Shown one piece after another: positions 19,046-28,046 of a stretch of 64,000 nucleotides of DNA. Source of the stretch: an uncultured Sphingorhabdus sp. (GTDB lineage: Bacteria > Pseudomonadota > Alphaproteobacteria > Sphingomonadales > Sphingomonadaceae). Position 1 is the first letter of the stretch. Each line of letters opens with the position of its first letter. The stretch lies in assembly GCA_947492905.1 (NCBI GenBank), contig CANLOL010000001.1, positions 1,776,578 through 1,840,577 on the forward strand. The letters run 5' to 3'. The notes under the pieces were generated by a model. The model was not told the DNA's origin, ran no database searches, and saw only the letters and a program-made list of their open reading frames with translations. The position numbers and the translations under genes are program-made.

Positions 19046-19083
19046 TAAAAGGCGGCGGATCAATATATGATCTTGCCGCCTTT
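19046..19083 (-). terminator. Intrinsic terminator embedded in the 3' end of the dihydroorotase-like gene
   Basis: AAAGGCGGC (19048-19056) pairs perfectly with GCCGCCTTT (19075-19083), and the inner GATC pair (19058-19061 with 19069-19072) extends the stem. On the minus strand the stem is followed by a TTTTA run. The last seven codons and the TGA of the gene (stop at 19062-19060) lie inside the hairpin. It may also stop transcripts arriving from the SPOR gene. Confidence 0.75.
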
Positions 19084-20265
19084 CATCATATGCCGAACCC
19101 GGCCTTGGACCGGCAACCTATCAAATGGGGTATTGCCTGCTTTGCCTTGCATCGCATTACCATCCACTTGCCATGGAGCATCGCTATCGATTAAAATAAT
19201 ATCGGCTTCTAATCCGACATTTATATCGCCAGCATTTATCCCCAATATTTTGGCGGGATTACGGCTTAATAGATCGAATAATCTATCGATAGATATGACA
19301 CCATCGCGCACCAAGTTGAGCGATAGCGATAATAATGTTTCCGCTCCTGCCATACCAGGTGTTGCCTCTGAAAAGGGAAGACGTTTTTCTTCGGGCGCTC
19401 TTGGATCATGGCCCGATGCTATCACATCAATAGTACCATCCCTAATAGCTTCGATACAGGCTAAGCGGTCATCTTCGCTGCGCAGAGGAGGGGATAAGCG
19501 CGTAAATGTGCGAAACCCTGTCATTGCTGTGTCGGATAAAAATAGATGCGCGGGAGTGATACCGCAGGTTACTTTTAAGCCACGCGATTTGGCGTCTCTT
19601 ATTAGATCAAGGCCTCTTTTTGTGGTGACTTGACGATAATGGATATGCACATCGGCTTCTTCGGCTAAATACATATCGCTGGAAATTGACATGACTTCGG
19701 ATAGAGCAGGGGCATTGGAAAGCCCCAGCATAGTGGCTGTTTCGCCCGATGTCGCAACGCTGTCGCGGGTTAATCCTATATCTTCGCTATGCACAAAAAG
19801 AGGCAGATTAAGCGCGGCGCAATATTCCATAACCCGCAGCATAGTCTCGCTAGCAATGATATTATCATGGCCCGTCGCAACGCCCATTGCGCCCGCTTCT
19901 TTCATTAATGCTATCTCTGCTAAATGCGTGCCTTCTAGGTTTTTCGTCGCAGCCGCTAGGGGGTGCACCCAAAAATCAGGTTTACCTTTTAGGGCAGCAT
20001 AACGAATGGTCGCAGGATCATCATGGCAAGGGTTTTGATCGGGCATTAATGCTGCGCGGGTTATGCCGCCAAAACGAAAGGCCGGTTTATCTGTGCTAAA
20101 AACACCCAAATCGATAATGCCGGGGGCTAATAATAATCCCTTAGCGTCAAATATTTGTGCATCATTGTCGCTCTTTTGTCCGATATTTGTAATAATACCA
20201 TTTTCACAGCTAATAGTGTCAACGGCTTCGCCATTTAGCGTTTTGAAGTTTTGAATATGCATCAT
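19060..20265 (-). CDS. pyrX: Dihydroorotase-like protein, probably non-catalytic (PyrX type)
   Basis: Amidohydrolase-fold protein of 401 residues related to class I dihydroorotase. The catalytic HxH metal motif that normally follows PGxID is missing: the sequence reads [13 protein letters not shown]. The usual TDHAP region reads ASGHDPRAP. Loss of these ligands resembles the inactive PyrC-prime/PyrX subunit that assembles with aspartate transcarbamoylase in Pseudomonas. Start chosen at 20265, giving an ATGA overlap with pyrB; the longer frame from 20313 would run into pyrB. Downstream of pyrB in one operon, consistent with a structural partner role. An active dihydroorotase should be encoded elsewhere. 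It may be annotated as pyrC. Confidence 0.8.
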   Translation of the reverse strand: MMHIQNFKTLNGEAVDTISCENGIITNIGQKSDNDAQIFDAKGLLLAPGIIDLGVFSTDKPAFRFGGITRAALMPDQNPCHDDPATIRYAALKGKPDFWVHPLAAATKNLEGTHLAEIALMKEAGAMGVATGHDNIIASETMLRVMEYCAALNLPLFVHSEDIGLTRDSVATSGETATMLGLSNAPALSEVMSISSDMYLAEEADVHIHYRQVTTKRGLDLIRDAKSRGLKVTCGITPAHLFLSDTAMTGFRTFTRLSPPLRSEDDRLACIEAIRDGTIDVIASGHDPRAPEEKRLPFSEATPGMAGAETLLSLSLNLVRDGVISIDRLFDLLSRNPAKILGINAGDINVGLEADIILIDSDAPWQVDGNAMQGKAGNTPFDRLPVQGRVRHMMKGGKIIY

Positions 20266-21257
20266 GTCCAACCCTCCGTATTGCGGGCTTTTCGGGTTAA
20301 AATATCGAGACATGCCATGCGCACCGCTACACCCATTTCCACTTGTTCGGTTATGGCCGATAATTTGGCATCATCGGCAACGCTGCTCTCAATTTCAACG
20401 CCTCTGTTCATTGGGCCAGGGTGCATGATAAGAACATCATCTTTAGCCAGAGAAAGACGCTGTTCATTCAATCCATAGAGGAAGTTATATTCGCGCCCTG
20501 ATGGAATGAAATCCCCTTGCATACGCTCATTTTGAAGCCTTAACATCATGATGACATCGCATCCCTCAATCGCTTGTTCAAAATTGGTGTAGCGTTTGAC
20601 GCCAAAAGCTTCCAAAGTTTTCGGCACTAGGGACGGCGGGCCGACAACGCGCACCTCAGCACCCAATAGTTTGAGGCAATATATGTTGGAACGCGCAACG
20701 CGGCTGTGCAAAATATCGCCGCATATCGTAACGATTTGCCCCTCGACATTGCCTTTGCGCCGCATGATGGTCAGCGCATCCAATAAAGCCTGTGTGGGAT
20801 GTTCATTCGTTCCATCACCAGCATTGAGCACGGGGCAATCCACTTTATCGGATATAAGCTGCACCGCGCCAGAGCTGCCATGACGGATAACAATAGCATC
20901 AGCATGCATAGCATTAAGCGTGACAGCAGTATCGATTAATGTTTCGCCTTTTTTGATGCTCGATTGCGCGGCATGCATATTCACAACATCCGCGCCCAGT
21001 CGTTTTCCTGCTATTTCAAATGATAATAATGTGCGCGTAGAATTTTCAAAAAAAGCATTAATTATGGTCAGGCCCGCAAGCGACTCATCGCGCTTTGAGG
21101 CTTTGGATTTATTGAGTTTGACCCATTTTTCGGCTTGATCGAGAATATAAAGAATTTCCCAAGATTGCAGTCCAGCAATGCCCAATAAATGCGTGTGCGG
21201 AAATGCAGAAGCCCCGCTGGGGAATCTGCTGTCATTTGTGCTTATATCATTTGTCAT
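20262..21257 (-). CDS. pyrB: Aspartate carbamoyltransferase catalytic subunit
   Basis: Condenses carbamoyl phosphate with aspartate in pyrimidine synthesis. The carbamoyl-phosphate loop [23 protein letters not shown] and [10 protein letters not shown] motifs are intact. The 331-residue length is typical of the class that works with a dihydroorotase-like partner instead of PyrI. The downstream gene overlaps by 4 nt and encodes exactly such a partner. Start at 21257 gives an N-terminal extension of about 20 residues before the first helix ([20 protein letters not shown]), which is usual for this class. Confidence 0.96.
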   Translation of the reverse strand: MTNDISTNDSRFPSGASAFPHTHLLGIAGLQSWEILYILDQAEKWVKLNKSKASKRDESLAGLTIINAFFENSTRTLLSFEIAGKRLGADVVNMHAAQSSIKKGETLIDTAVTLNAMHADAIVIRHGSSGAVQLISDKVDCPVLNAGDGTNEHPTQALLDALTIMRRKGNVEGQIVTICGDILHSRVARSNIYCLKLLGAEVRVVGPPSLVPKTLEAFGVKRYTNFEQAIEGCDVIMMLRLQNERMQGDFIPSGREYNFLYGLNEQRLSLAKDDVLIMHPGPMNRGVEIESSVADDAKLSAITEQVEMGVAVRMACLDILTRKARNTEGWT

Positions 21258-21319
21258 TAAAGCGATGCTATTAAGCGGTTATTGCGCAATATTCAACCAT
21301 AGTATTTGATGGAGTGCAT

Positions 21320-21778
21320 TTATATGTTGGTTAGCGCATCAATTGCGCCCTGCAATATATAGGCTGCTGCTCCATTATCTATGCGTTCTGCGCGTTTAGC
21401 GCGGCTAACATCATTATCAATCATGGCCCGTTCAACCGCTTGGGTGGACCATCTTTCATCCCATAATAATATGGGCAGGCCCAAATCTTCGATATTTTTG
21501 GCAAAAGCGCGGCTTGATTGTGAACGCGGGCTTTCGCTGCCATCCAAATTAATCGGCAGACCTATCACTATGCCTTTGGTCTCTCTTTGCGCGATAATAT
21601 CCTGTAATTTGATTTTATCTTTTGAGAATTTGCTGCGTTTAATCAGCTGATGCGGCGTTGCAATGCTCCAACGTTCATCACAAAAAGCCGTGCCAATGGT
21701 TTTGCTGCCGACATCCAAGGCGCATAATATACCACTCTGCAAAAATTGAATATAATCAGAGGCCTTATCGGTTATCAT
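21320..21778 (-). CDS. ruvX: Holliday-junction resolvase-like nuclease RuvX/YqgF
   Basis: RNase H-fold protein needed for pre-16S rRNA 5' end processing in bacteria. The family core is visible: [18 protein letters not shown], the [15 protein letters not shown] block and [15 protein letters not shown]. Start at 21778 produces a normal 152-residue protein and an ATGA overlap with the preceding hydrolase gene. The frame from 21832 would add 18 residues lying inside that gene and is rejected. It precedes pyrB by 62 nt on the same strand. Confidence 0.92.
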   Translation of the reverse strand: MITDKASDYIQFLQSGILCALDVGSKTIGTAFCDERWSIATPHQLIKRSKFSKDKIKLQDIIAQRETKGIVIGLPINLDGSESPRSQSSRAFAKNIEDLGLPILLWDERWSTQAVERAMIDNDVSRAKRAERIDNGAAAYILQGAIDALTNI

Positions 21779-22902
21779 TGCTGCGAAAAGGCCTTGATAC
21801 GGGCTTGAGCATCTTTGCGTATATTGATCCAAAATAGCGGATAATCATACACATGATAATTATTGCCGGGCAGTACATATGGCCCTAATTCTGGCGGGTC
21901 ACCGATGAGCAAGAAGCCATCCTTATTGCAACGCGCTGGCACAGATTTATCAACCAATTCGCCTTCGGTAAGGTCTGCATTGGGGACCAATGTCCCTAGA
22001 TTTTCCTGCGCAGTTGTTATTAGATTTTGTCCACCCGATACAGGGTTGGTGCAAATGATTTTTGAACCTGCACGCGATTTACCATCGAATCCAATGCTTT
22101 TGTCATATATATTTTTGAGCTGCGAATAATCGGCGGGTTCGGCAAAGCTCTGCCAGCTTAAGATACAGCCGCTTTGATTGTTTTTTTTGCAAGCCGGAAG
22201 CCCCAAATATGGCGCATCATTATTGATGGATATAGGCCAGCCGACTACATAGGCTGCTGCGATACGGTTTGTTAAATCTGTATTGGCAATGCGATCTTTG
22301 AGCAAATTCATCAAATGCAAAGATCCTTGGCTATGCCCTGCTAATATTATCGGACGATTGATGCTATCGGCAGAATCAATATCCGCAATGAATCGATCAA
22401 AAGCTAGCAACACATCGGCATAGGCTGCTTCTTGTGCCAATTGCCCTTCTTTTGCGCTGGTCAAAAAAGCGCCAAAGGCCGCTTGGCGGTATCGCGGCGC
22501 CCATATATCGCCCGAAGCGTTAAACACGGATGCCATGCCGCGCAAAAATAAGCGCGCGCGCGATTGGGATTGCGCATCATCAAGCGGGGCATTCCAATAT
22601 TCTTTGCTTAAATAAGACGTTGGATGAATGAAAAATATAGCTGCATTGCCTTTTGCTTCATCCTTTAATCCATCGGGTTTCCATAGGGTTGGATTATTGT
22701 CAAAGCGCGCTTTATCACCGCGTGAAAACCACATGCTATTTTCATCATAGACGCTGGGTTCTAATGTTTCGACCTCAGTAAATTCAATGTCAGGTACAAA
22801 GGCAAATTCCGATAATTCATATTGATAGAGCCGCAGGATAAAACCTGCTGCAATTATCAACACTATTATAACCGCGATAATATATAAAAATTTTCGTGCC
22901 AA
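21775..22902 (-). CDS. DUF3089 alpha/beta-hydrolase-like exported or anchored protein
   Basis: Protein of 375 residues with an N-terminal membrane anchor ([19 protein letters not shown]) and a large extracytoplasmic domain of the DUF3089 family. The nucleophile elbow GHSQGSLH supplies a serine; the [10 protein letters not shown] segment near residue 91 is characteristic of the family. Four or more cysteines in the middle ([18 protein letters not shown]) may form disulfides. The substrate is unknown; an esterase or lipase-like activity is only inferred. Coupled to ruvX by a 4-nt overlap. Tandem 14-bp repeats lie directly upstream. Confidence 0.8.
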   Translation of the reverse strand: MARKFLYIIAVIIVLIIAAGFILRLYQYELSEFAFVPDIEFTEVETLEPSVYDENSMWFSRGDKARFDNNPTLWKPDGLKDEAKGNAAIFFIHPTSYLSKEYWNAPLDDAQSQSRARLFLRGMASVFNASGDIWAPRYRQAAFGAFLTSAKEGQLAQEAAYADVLLAFDRFIADIDSADSINRPIILAGHSQGSLHLMNLLKDRIANTDLTNRIAAAYVVGWPISINNDAPYLGLPACKKNNQSGCILSWQSFAEPADYSQLKNIYDKSIGFDGKSRAGSKIICTNPVSGGQNLITTAQENLGTLVPNADLTEGELVDKSVPARCNKDGFLLIGDPPELGPYVLPGNNYHVYDYPLFWINIRKDAQARIKAFSQQ

Positions 22903-22914
22903 AATTTGGGACCT

Positions 22915-22962
22915 TTAATGATAAGCAATTAATGAAAAGCAATCATGCCTCTTTAATGAAAG
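22915..22962. repeat. Tandem 14-bp direct repeats with a third partial copy
   Basis: TTAATGATAAGCAA (22915-22928) is followed without a gap by TTAATGAAAAGCAA (22929-22942); a third partial copy TTAATGAAAG lies at 22953-22962. They sit in the 176-nt region between the divergent DUF3089 gene and gatC, next to the DUF3089 start, and may be iterated regulator sites or slippage products. Confidence 0.5.
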
Positions 22963-23078
22963 TTAGACTTTTAGCAATTCGCATTTTATCATCGCTTATT
23001 ACATTAGAGACTAAAATTATTGCCAATCGGCTGCGCTTCTCTCTTGATAGTCGATTGCGGCGGTGCTAGCGGGTTTTT

Positions 23079-23381
23079 ATGTCTGTAGATAAAGAAACTG
23101 TCACCAAAATCGCGTCCTTGGCCCGCATCGCAATTAGCGATGATGAAGCCAATGCGCTTGTTCCTGAACTTAACAATATTTTGGGCTGGGTAGATCAATT
23201 GGGCGAGGTTGATGTCAGCGGCGTAGAGCCAATGACCGCCGTTATCCCCAATGAATTGCGTATGCGCGAAGATATTATCAATGCTGATCCCTTAACGGGC
23301 GGCGGTGTGCGTGATAAAATTCTCGCCAATGCGCCCGATGCCGAAGATGGATTTTTTGCTGTGCCGAAAGTGATTGAATGA
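23079..23381 (+). CDS. gatC: Asp-tRNA(Asn)/Glu-tRNA(Gln) amidotransferase subunit C
   Basis: Small scaffold subunit of the GatCAB complex that converts Glu-tRNA(Gln) (and Asp-tRNA(Asn)) to the amidated form. The 100-residue protein has the usual motifs: [31 protein letters not shown] and LREDI-like MREDIIN, and ends FFAVPKVIE. It overlaps gatA by 4 nt (ATGA). Presence of GatCAB implies that tRNA(Gln) charging is indirect in this organism. Confidence 0.96.
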   Translation: MSVDKETVTKIASLARIAISDDEANALVPELNNILGWVDQLGEVDVSGVEPMTAVIPNELRMREDIINADPLTGGGVRDKILANAPDAEDGFFAVPKVIE

Positions 23382-24862
23382 CTGATATAACAGAATTAGG
23401 AATTGCGGCCATCCGTGATGGTGTCGCAAGTGGTGATTTTACCGCTGTAGAAGTGGCAGAAGCTTTTAACGCCAATGTAGCAGCAGCATCTGCGCTCAAT
23501 GCCTTTATCGTTGAAACGCCGGAAATAGCGATCAGCATGGCAAAGGCCGTGGATGATGACCGCGCTGCGGGCAAAGATTTGGGCAAAATGGCGGGCGTCC
23601 CCATTGGGATGAAAGATTTATTCTGCACCGATGGCACGCAAACCACAGCGGCTAGTAATATATTGGGCGGTTTTATACCGCAATATGAATCGACTGTATC
23701 TGCAAACCTCTGGAAAGCAGGGGCAGGGATGCTCGGCAAGCTTAACCTTGACCAATTTGCTATGGGTTCTTCCAATGAAACGAGCGCTTTTGGTAATGTG
23801 ATCTCGCCTTGGCGTATTGGCGGTGGTAATAATGCACCATTAGCACCTGGGGGTTCTTCGGGTGGTTCATCAACGGCTGTTTCTGCGCGGCTCTGTCCAG
23901 CAGCCACTGGCACTGATACGGGCGGCTCTATTCGTCAACCCGCCGCATTTACTGGAATTACAGGGATTAAGCCAACCTATGGTCGTTGTTCGCGTTGGGG
24001 CGTTGTGGCCTTTGCTTCGTCGCTCGATCAAGCAGGGCCAATGGCTCATGATGTGCGTGATTGTGCGATCATGCTTGAATCTATGGCGGGTTTTGATCCC
24101 AAAGATACGACGTCGCTTGATTTGCCAGTACCCAATTGGCAAGCGGCCCTGAACAGCGATTTGAAAGGCAAAAAAGTCGGTGTTCCGCGCGAATATCGCA
24201 TGGAAGGCACCGATCAGGACATTTTAGATAGCTGGGATCAAGGTATTGCTTGGCTCAAAGATGCAGGCGCTGAAATAGTCGATATATCCTTGCCGCACAC
24301 CAAATATGCTTTGCCCGCTTATTATATTATCGCACCAGCTGAAGCTTCATCAAACCTATCGCGCTATGATGGCGTGCGTTATGGCATGCGCGAAGTGCCA
24401 GAGGGCGCTAACCTACAAGATATGTATGCAGCCACCCGTAGCGCTGGATTTGGAGCAGAGGTAAAGCGCCGCATCATGATTGGCACTTATGTGCTTAGCG
24501 CTGGTTTTTATGATGCATATTACACCCAAGCGCAGAAAGTTCGCACATTGATCTCGCAGGATTTTAAGGCGGCTTTTCAGCAATGTGATGTGATTTTGGC
24601 ACCAACCACGCCCACGGCATCTTTCCCATTGAATGATAAAAATAAAGATCCGCTTTCTATGTATTTGAACGATGTCTTTGCTGTTCCAGCCTCTATGGCG
24701 GGATTGCCAGCAATGTCGGTTCCCTGCGGCCTTAACAAAGATGGTCTGCCTTTGGGATTGCAAATCATTGGTAATATGTTGGATGAGCAAAGCGTGTTGA
24801 ATGCTGGTTTAGCGATTGAAGAACGTGCTGGCTTTACCGCACGTCCGGATAAATGGTGGTGA
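23378..24862 (+). CDS. gatA: Asp-tRNA(Asn)/Glu-tRNA(Gln) amidotransferase subunit A
   Basis: Amidase subunit that releases ammonia from glutamine for GatB. The amidase-signature triad is complete: Lys79 in PIGMKDLFC, the cis-serine near 160 in [10 protein letters not shown], and the nucleophile near Ser184 in [13 protein letters not shown]. Length 494 is standard. Sits between gatC and gatB in one coupled operon; gatB begins one nucleotide after its stop codon. Confidence 0.97.
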   Translation: MTDITELGIAAIRDGVASGDFTAVEVAEAFNANVAAASALNAFIVETPEIAISMAKAVDDDRAAGKDLGKMAGVPIGMKDLFCTDGTQTTAASNILGGFIPQYESTVSANLWKAGAGMLGKLNLDQFAMGSSNETSAFGNVISPWRIGGGNNAPLAPGGSSGGSSTAVSARLCPAATGTDTGGSIRQPAAFTGITGIKPTYGRCSRWGVVAFASSLDQAGPMAHDVRDCAIMLESMAGFDPKDTTSLDLPVPNWQAALNSDLKGKKVGVPREYRMEGTDQDILDSWDQGIAWLKDAGAEIVDISLPHTKYALPAYYIIAPAEASSNLSRYDGVRYGMREVPEGANLQDMYAATRSAGFGAEVKRRIMIGTYVLSAGFYDAYYTQAQKVRTLISQDFKAAFQQCDVILAPTTPTASFPLNDKNKDPLSMYLNDVFAVPASMAGLPAMSVPCGLNKDGLPLGLQIIGNMLDEQSVLNAGLAIEERAGFTARPDKWW

Positions 24863-24863
24863 T

Positions 24864-26366
24864 ATGACTAAGAAATACACAGTTCAAGGCGCTACTGGCG
24901 AGTTTGAGGTCGTTATCGGCCTAGAGGTTCATGCGCAAATCAGCTCGCAATCAAAATTATTTTCAGGGTCATCGACCGAATTTGGGGCGCAGCCCAACAG
25001 TCAAGTATCTTTGATTGATGCGGCTATGCCTGGAATGCTGCCCGTTCCGAACATGGAATGTATGCGCCAAGCGGTGCGCACTGGCATGGCATTGGGCGCG
25101 CAAATTAATAAATATTCGCGCTTTGACCGTAAAAATTATTTCTATGCTGACCTGCCGCAAGGCTATCAAATATCGCAGCTTTATCACCCGATCGTGGGCG
25201 AGGGCGAGATTGAAGTTACTTTGGATGAGAAAGACCCTGATAGCGCGACCAAGAAAATTGGCGTTGAGCGTATTCATGTGGAGCAAGATGCGGGCAAATT
25301 AATGCACGATCAACACCCAACCAGCAGCTATGTAGATTTGAATCGTTGCGGCGTTGCTTTGATGGAGATTGTATCGAAACCAGATATGACTTCCCCTCAA
25401 GAAGCAGGGGCTTATGTTAAGAAGCTAAGGTCAATTCTGCGTTATGTGGGCTCATGCGATGGCAATATGGAGCAAGGCTCTATGCGCGCCGATGTGAATG
25501 TCAGTGTGCGCCGCCCTGGTGAAGAATTGGGCACGCGCACAGAAACCAAAAATGTGAACTCGATTCGCTTTTTGATGCAAGTTGTAGAGATTGAGGCGCG
25601 TCGCCAAGTTGATTTGATCGAAGATGGCGGTGAAGTTGTCCAAGAAACGCGCCTATTCGATCCAAATCGTATGGAAACGCGCTCTATGCGCTCCAAGGAA
25701 GATGCGCATGATTATCGCTATTTTCCAGACCCTGATCTTTTGCCTGTGGAATTGGATGATGCGTTCCTAGAGGAATGTAAGCAAAGTTTACCCGAATTAC
25801 CGGACGAAAAGCGCGAACGTTATGAGAATGAGCTTGGTCTTACGGCTTATAATGCCGCAGTTTTAACGGCAGAATCCGAAACATCCTTTTGGTTTGAGGA
25901 ATTACTGGCGCAAAGCGTTGAGCGCACAGGCAAATCGGATAAAGATTTGGCCAAACAATGCGCAAATTGGCTCTTGTCAGAGCTTTTTGGTGCGCTGAAT
26001 AAACTTGGCGTAACATTAGAAGAAAGCCCCGTTTCGCCATCTCAAGGCGCAGAGCTTCTTTCATTGGTGGCTGATGGCACTATTTCCGGTAAAATAGCTA
26101 AAGATGTGTTTGAGATAATGCTAGAAACCAAACAAGGCGCTGAGCAAATTGTCGAAGAGAAAGGCTTGAAGCAAGTTTCTGATACGGGCGCAATTGAGGC
26201 GGCCATTAACGATATTATTGCTGCTAATGAAGATAAGGTAGAGCAATATCGCGGCGGTAATGAGCGTTTGTTAGGATTTTTTGTGGGCCAAACGATGAAA
26301 GCGATGCAAGGCAAAGCTAATCCGCAAATTGTGAATGAGATATTAAAGAAAAAGCTTGATAGTTAA
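24864..26366 (+). CDS. gatB: Asp-tRNA(Asn)/Glu-tRNA(Gln) amidotransferase subunit B
   Basis: ATP-dependent kinase/transamidase subunit that activates the mischarged aminoacyl-tRNA. Conserved blocks are seen: [47 protein letters not shown] and the C-terminal YqeY-like tail domain ([12 protein letters not shown] to [13 protein letters not shown]). The ATG at 24864 directly follows the gatA stop; the frame extends to 24816 inside gatA, but the first residues there are not family-like. Length 500 is normal. Confidence 0.97.
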   Translation: MTKKYTVQGATGEFEVVIGLEVHAQISSQSKLFSGSSTEFGAQPNSQVSLIDAAMPGMLPVPNMECMRQAVRTGMALGAQINKYSRFDRKNYFYADLPQGYQISQLYHPIVGEGEIEVTLDEKDPDSATKKIGVERIHVEQDAGKLMHDQHPTSSYVDLNRCGVALMEIVSKPDMTSPQEAGAYVKKLRSILRYVGSCDGNMEQGSMRADVNVSVRRPGEELGTRTETKNVNSIRFLMQVVEIEARRQVDLIEDGGEVVQETRLFDPNRMETRSMRSKEDAHDYRYFPDPDLLPVELDDAFLEECKQSLPELPDEKRERYENELGLTAYNAAVLTAESETSFWFEELLAQSVERTGKSDKDLAKQCANWLLSELFGALNKLGVTLEESPVSPSQGAELLSLVADGTISGKIAKDVFEIMLETKQGAEQIVEEKGLKQVSDTGAIEAAINDIIAANEDKVEQYRGGNERLLGFFVGQTMKAMQGKANPQIVNEILKKKLDS

Positions 26367-26390
26367 TCCGATTATTGCTCATTTAATTTT

Positions 26391-27722
26391 ATGAGCATTA
26401 ATTCATACGCATTTGGAAAATTGATACTGATTATATTGGTATCTTTTTCCATGCTCTCTATGCAAATTTCCATGACTGCTTATGCGCACTCTGCAACTGC
26501 TTATCATCTAACTAATGATGAGGTGAATGCAGAGAAGACTGTCGAGACGACTGCCGATACGACTGCCGATACAGCGGACTATGATTTTAGCATAAATATT
26601 GATGCGAGTTATAAACCAACAACCGAGTTGGAAAAATCATTATGGGAAGAAGCCGATAAGATTGAGGCTGATTTTAAGAAAAATTCCAGCAAAATTATCG
26701 ATGATCCAGAACTCAATGCTTATGTAAAAGAGGTCTTATGCAAAACCGTTGGCAATGCGCGGTGCGCGCCCATAAGGCTCTATCTGGTGCGCACTACAAG
26801 TTTTAATGCTCTGATGGCGCCGAATGGCATGATGCAAGTCTGGTCGGGCTTGCTGATTCGTATGAAAGATGAAGCGCAGCTTGCGTCCATATTGGCGCAT
26901 GAATATGCGCATTATGTGCGCCGGCATAGCCTGCAAGCTGTGGTGCTGGCAAAGAATATAGAATCGGCTAGCTATGTTCCTTATGTGGGCCTATTCGCTT
27001 CTTTGGGAACAGTAGGTTCTTTATTTGCATTTAGCCGAGAGATGGAGAGCGAAGCGGACAGGCTCGCATTAGAATATATTTATGATGCTGGCTATAAACC
27101 GCAATCCTCAGCTGATGTTTGGAAGCAATTATTGGCTGAATCGGAATTAACGGAAAAAAAGAAATCTAAGGATAGCCTCTTTACTAGCTTTTTCTCGACC
27201 CACCCTACCAGCGAAGATCGCATGCAAACCTTGTCTGATTTGGCGCAAAGCAAAGACCCAAGCAAAGCTATATTTACCAATAAAGCGCAATATAGGGCGG
27301 CACTTGGTGGTTGGTGGCCGAAATTTATAGATGATCAAATTAAGGCTAAAAATTTCAAAGCTGGCGAGTTTTTGGTGGACCAATTGGCGCTCAATGGTTG
27401 GGATGCCGATCTTTATTTCGCAAAAGCAGAGCTGCTGCGCAAACGTGGTGAAAAAGATGATTTTGCAAAGGCCGCAGAATTTTATCAAAAATCGATTGAT
27501 GCTGGATCGCAAAAACCTGAAATTTGGCGCGGTATGGGCCTATCGTTGATGCGCGATAATAAAAAAGAAGAAGGCAAAGCTGTTTTGCTGGAATATTTGA
27601 AGCGTCTGCCTGATGCGGTGGATAAACGCATGATTAGATTGTTAACAGGAACAAAAGATCAGCCAGAGAATCCTGCTACAGAAGACAGCAAAGAAAATAT
27701 AAACCTAGCAGATTCTAAATGA
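26391..27722 (+). CDS. M48 family metalloprotease with TPR-like tail
   Basis: Periplasmic zinc protease related to BepA/YfgC and LoiP. An N-terminal hydrophobic signal (FGKLILIILVSFSMLSMQIS) precedes a Thr/Asp-rich linker made by a 12-bp DNA repeat. The zinc motif is LAHEYAH (His170, His174) and the third ligand is in MESEADRLALEY. The C-terminal third contains helical repeats (FYQKSIDAGSQKPEIWRGMG). Proteins of this class process or degrade misassembled outer-membrane proteins. It follows gatB by 24 nt on the same strand. Confidence 0.9.
   Translation: MSINSYAFGKLILIILVSFSMLSMQISMTAYAHSATAYHLTNDEVNAEKTVETTADTTADTADYDFSINIDASYKPTTELEKSLWEEADKIEADFKKNSSKIIDDPELNAYVKEVLCKTVGNARCAPIRLYLVRTTSFNALMAPNGMMQVWSGLLIRMKDEAQLASILAHEYAHYVRRHSLQAVVLAKNIESASYVPYVGLFASLGTVGSLFAFSREMESEADRLALEYIYDAGYKPQSSADVWKQLLAESELTEKKKSKDSLFTSFFSTHPTSEDRMQTLSDLAQSKDPSKAIFTNKAQYRAALGGWWPKFIDDQIKAKNFKAGEFLVDQLALNGWDADLYFAKAELLRKRGEKDDFAKAAEFYQKSIDAGSQKPEIWRGMGLSLMRDNKKEEGKAVLLEYLKRLPDAVDKRMIRLLTGTKDQPENPATEDSKENINLADSK
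26537..26572 (+). repeat. Three-copy 12-bp tandem repeat inside the M48 gene
   Basis: GACTGTCGAGAC is followed by two identical GACTGCCGATAC units. The repeat is in frame and encodes TVET-TADT-TADT in the linker between signal peptide and protease domain. Copy number can change without frameshift. Confidence 0.7.
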
Positions 27723-27888
27723 TGGGGCATTCAGACTATGGATGATCCGATAATTTGGTTAAAATAAGTGAATATTTGGCCTTTTATAGGCTTAGAATGA
27801 AAATAATTTCGTTTTTCACCCTATAATGCATAGGATAGGCTTGCCCTTTTCATCAAGCTTGTATAGACGCGCCCATGAAATAACACAT

Positions 27889-27973
27889 GCGGGCGTGGCG
27901 GAATTGGTAGACGCGCCAGATTTAGGTTCTGGTATCGCAAGGTGTGGGGGTTCGAGTCCCTTCGCCCGCACCA
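27889..27973 (+). tRNA. tRNA-Leu (anticodon UAG)
   Basis: Acceptor stem GCGGGCG (27889-27895) pairs with CGCCCGC (27963-27969), followed by A and an encoded CCA. The anticodon arm CCAGA/TCTGG encloses TTTAGGT, so the anticodon is TAG (reads CUN leucine codons, CUA in particular). The long variable arm ATCGCAAGGTGTG and the GGTTCGAGTCC T-arm fit a class II tRNA-Leu. It stands alone between the M48 gene and tig. Confidence 0.97.
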
Positions 27974-28046
27974 TCAATATTTTCACGAATATATATGTTC
28001 GTGCGCAATATTGACGGTCATAAGAGTTTATAGAGAGCAAAAAATC

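Noticed and set aside
19067-19633. 188-codon plus-strand frame inside the pyrX-like gene
   Set aside because: Antisense shadow of a clearly recognised gene; composition is that of a reversed coding frame.
27826-28014. Open frames running through the tRNA-Leu
   Set aside because: The tRNA structure is complete and explains the sequence; the frames are incidental.
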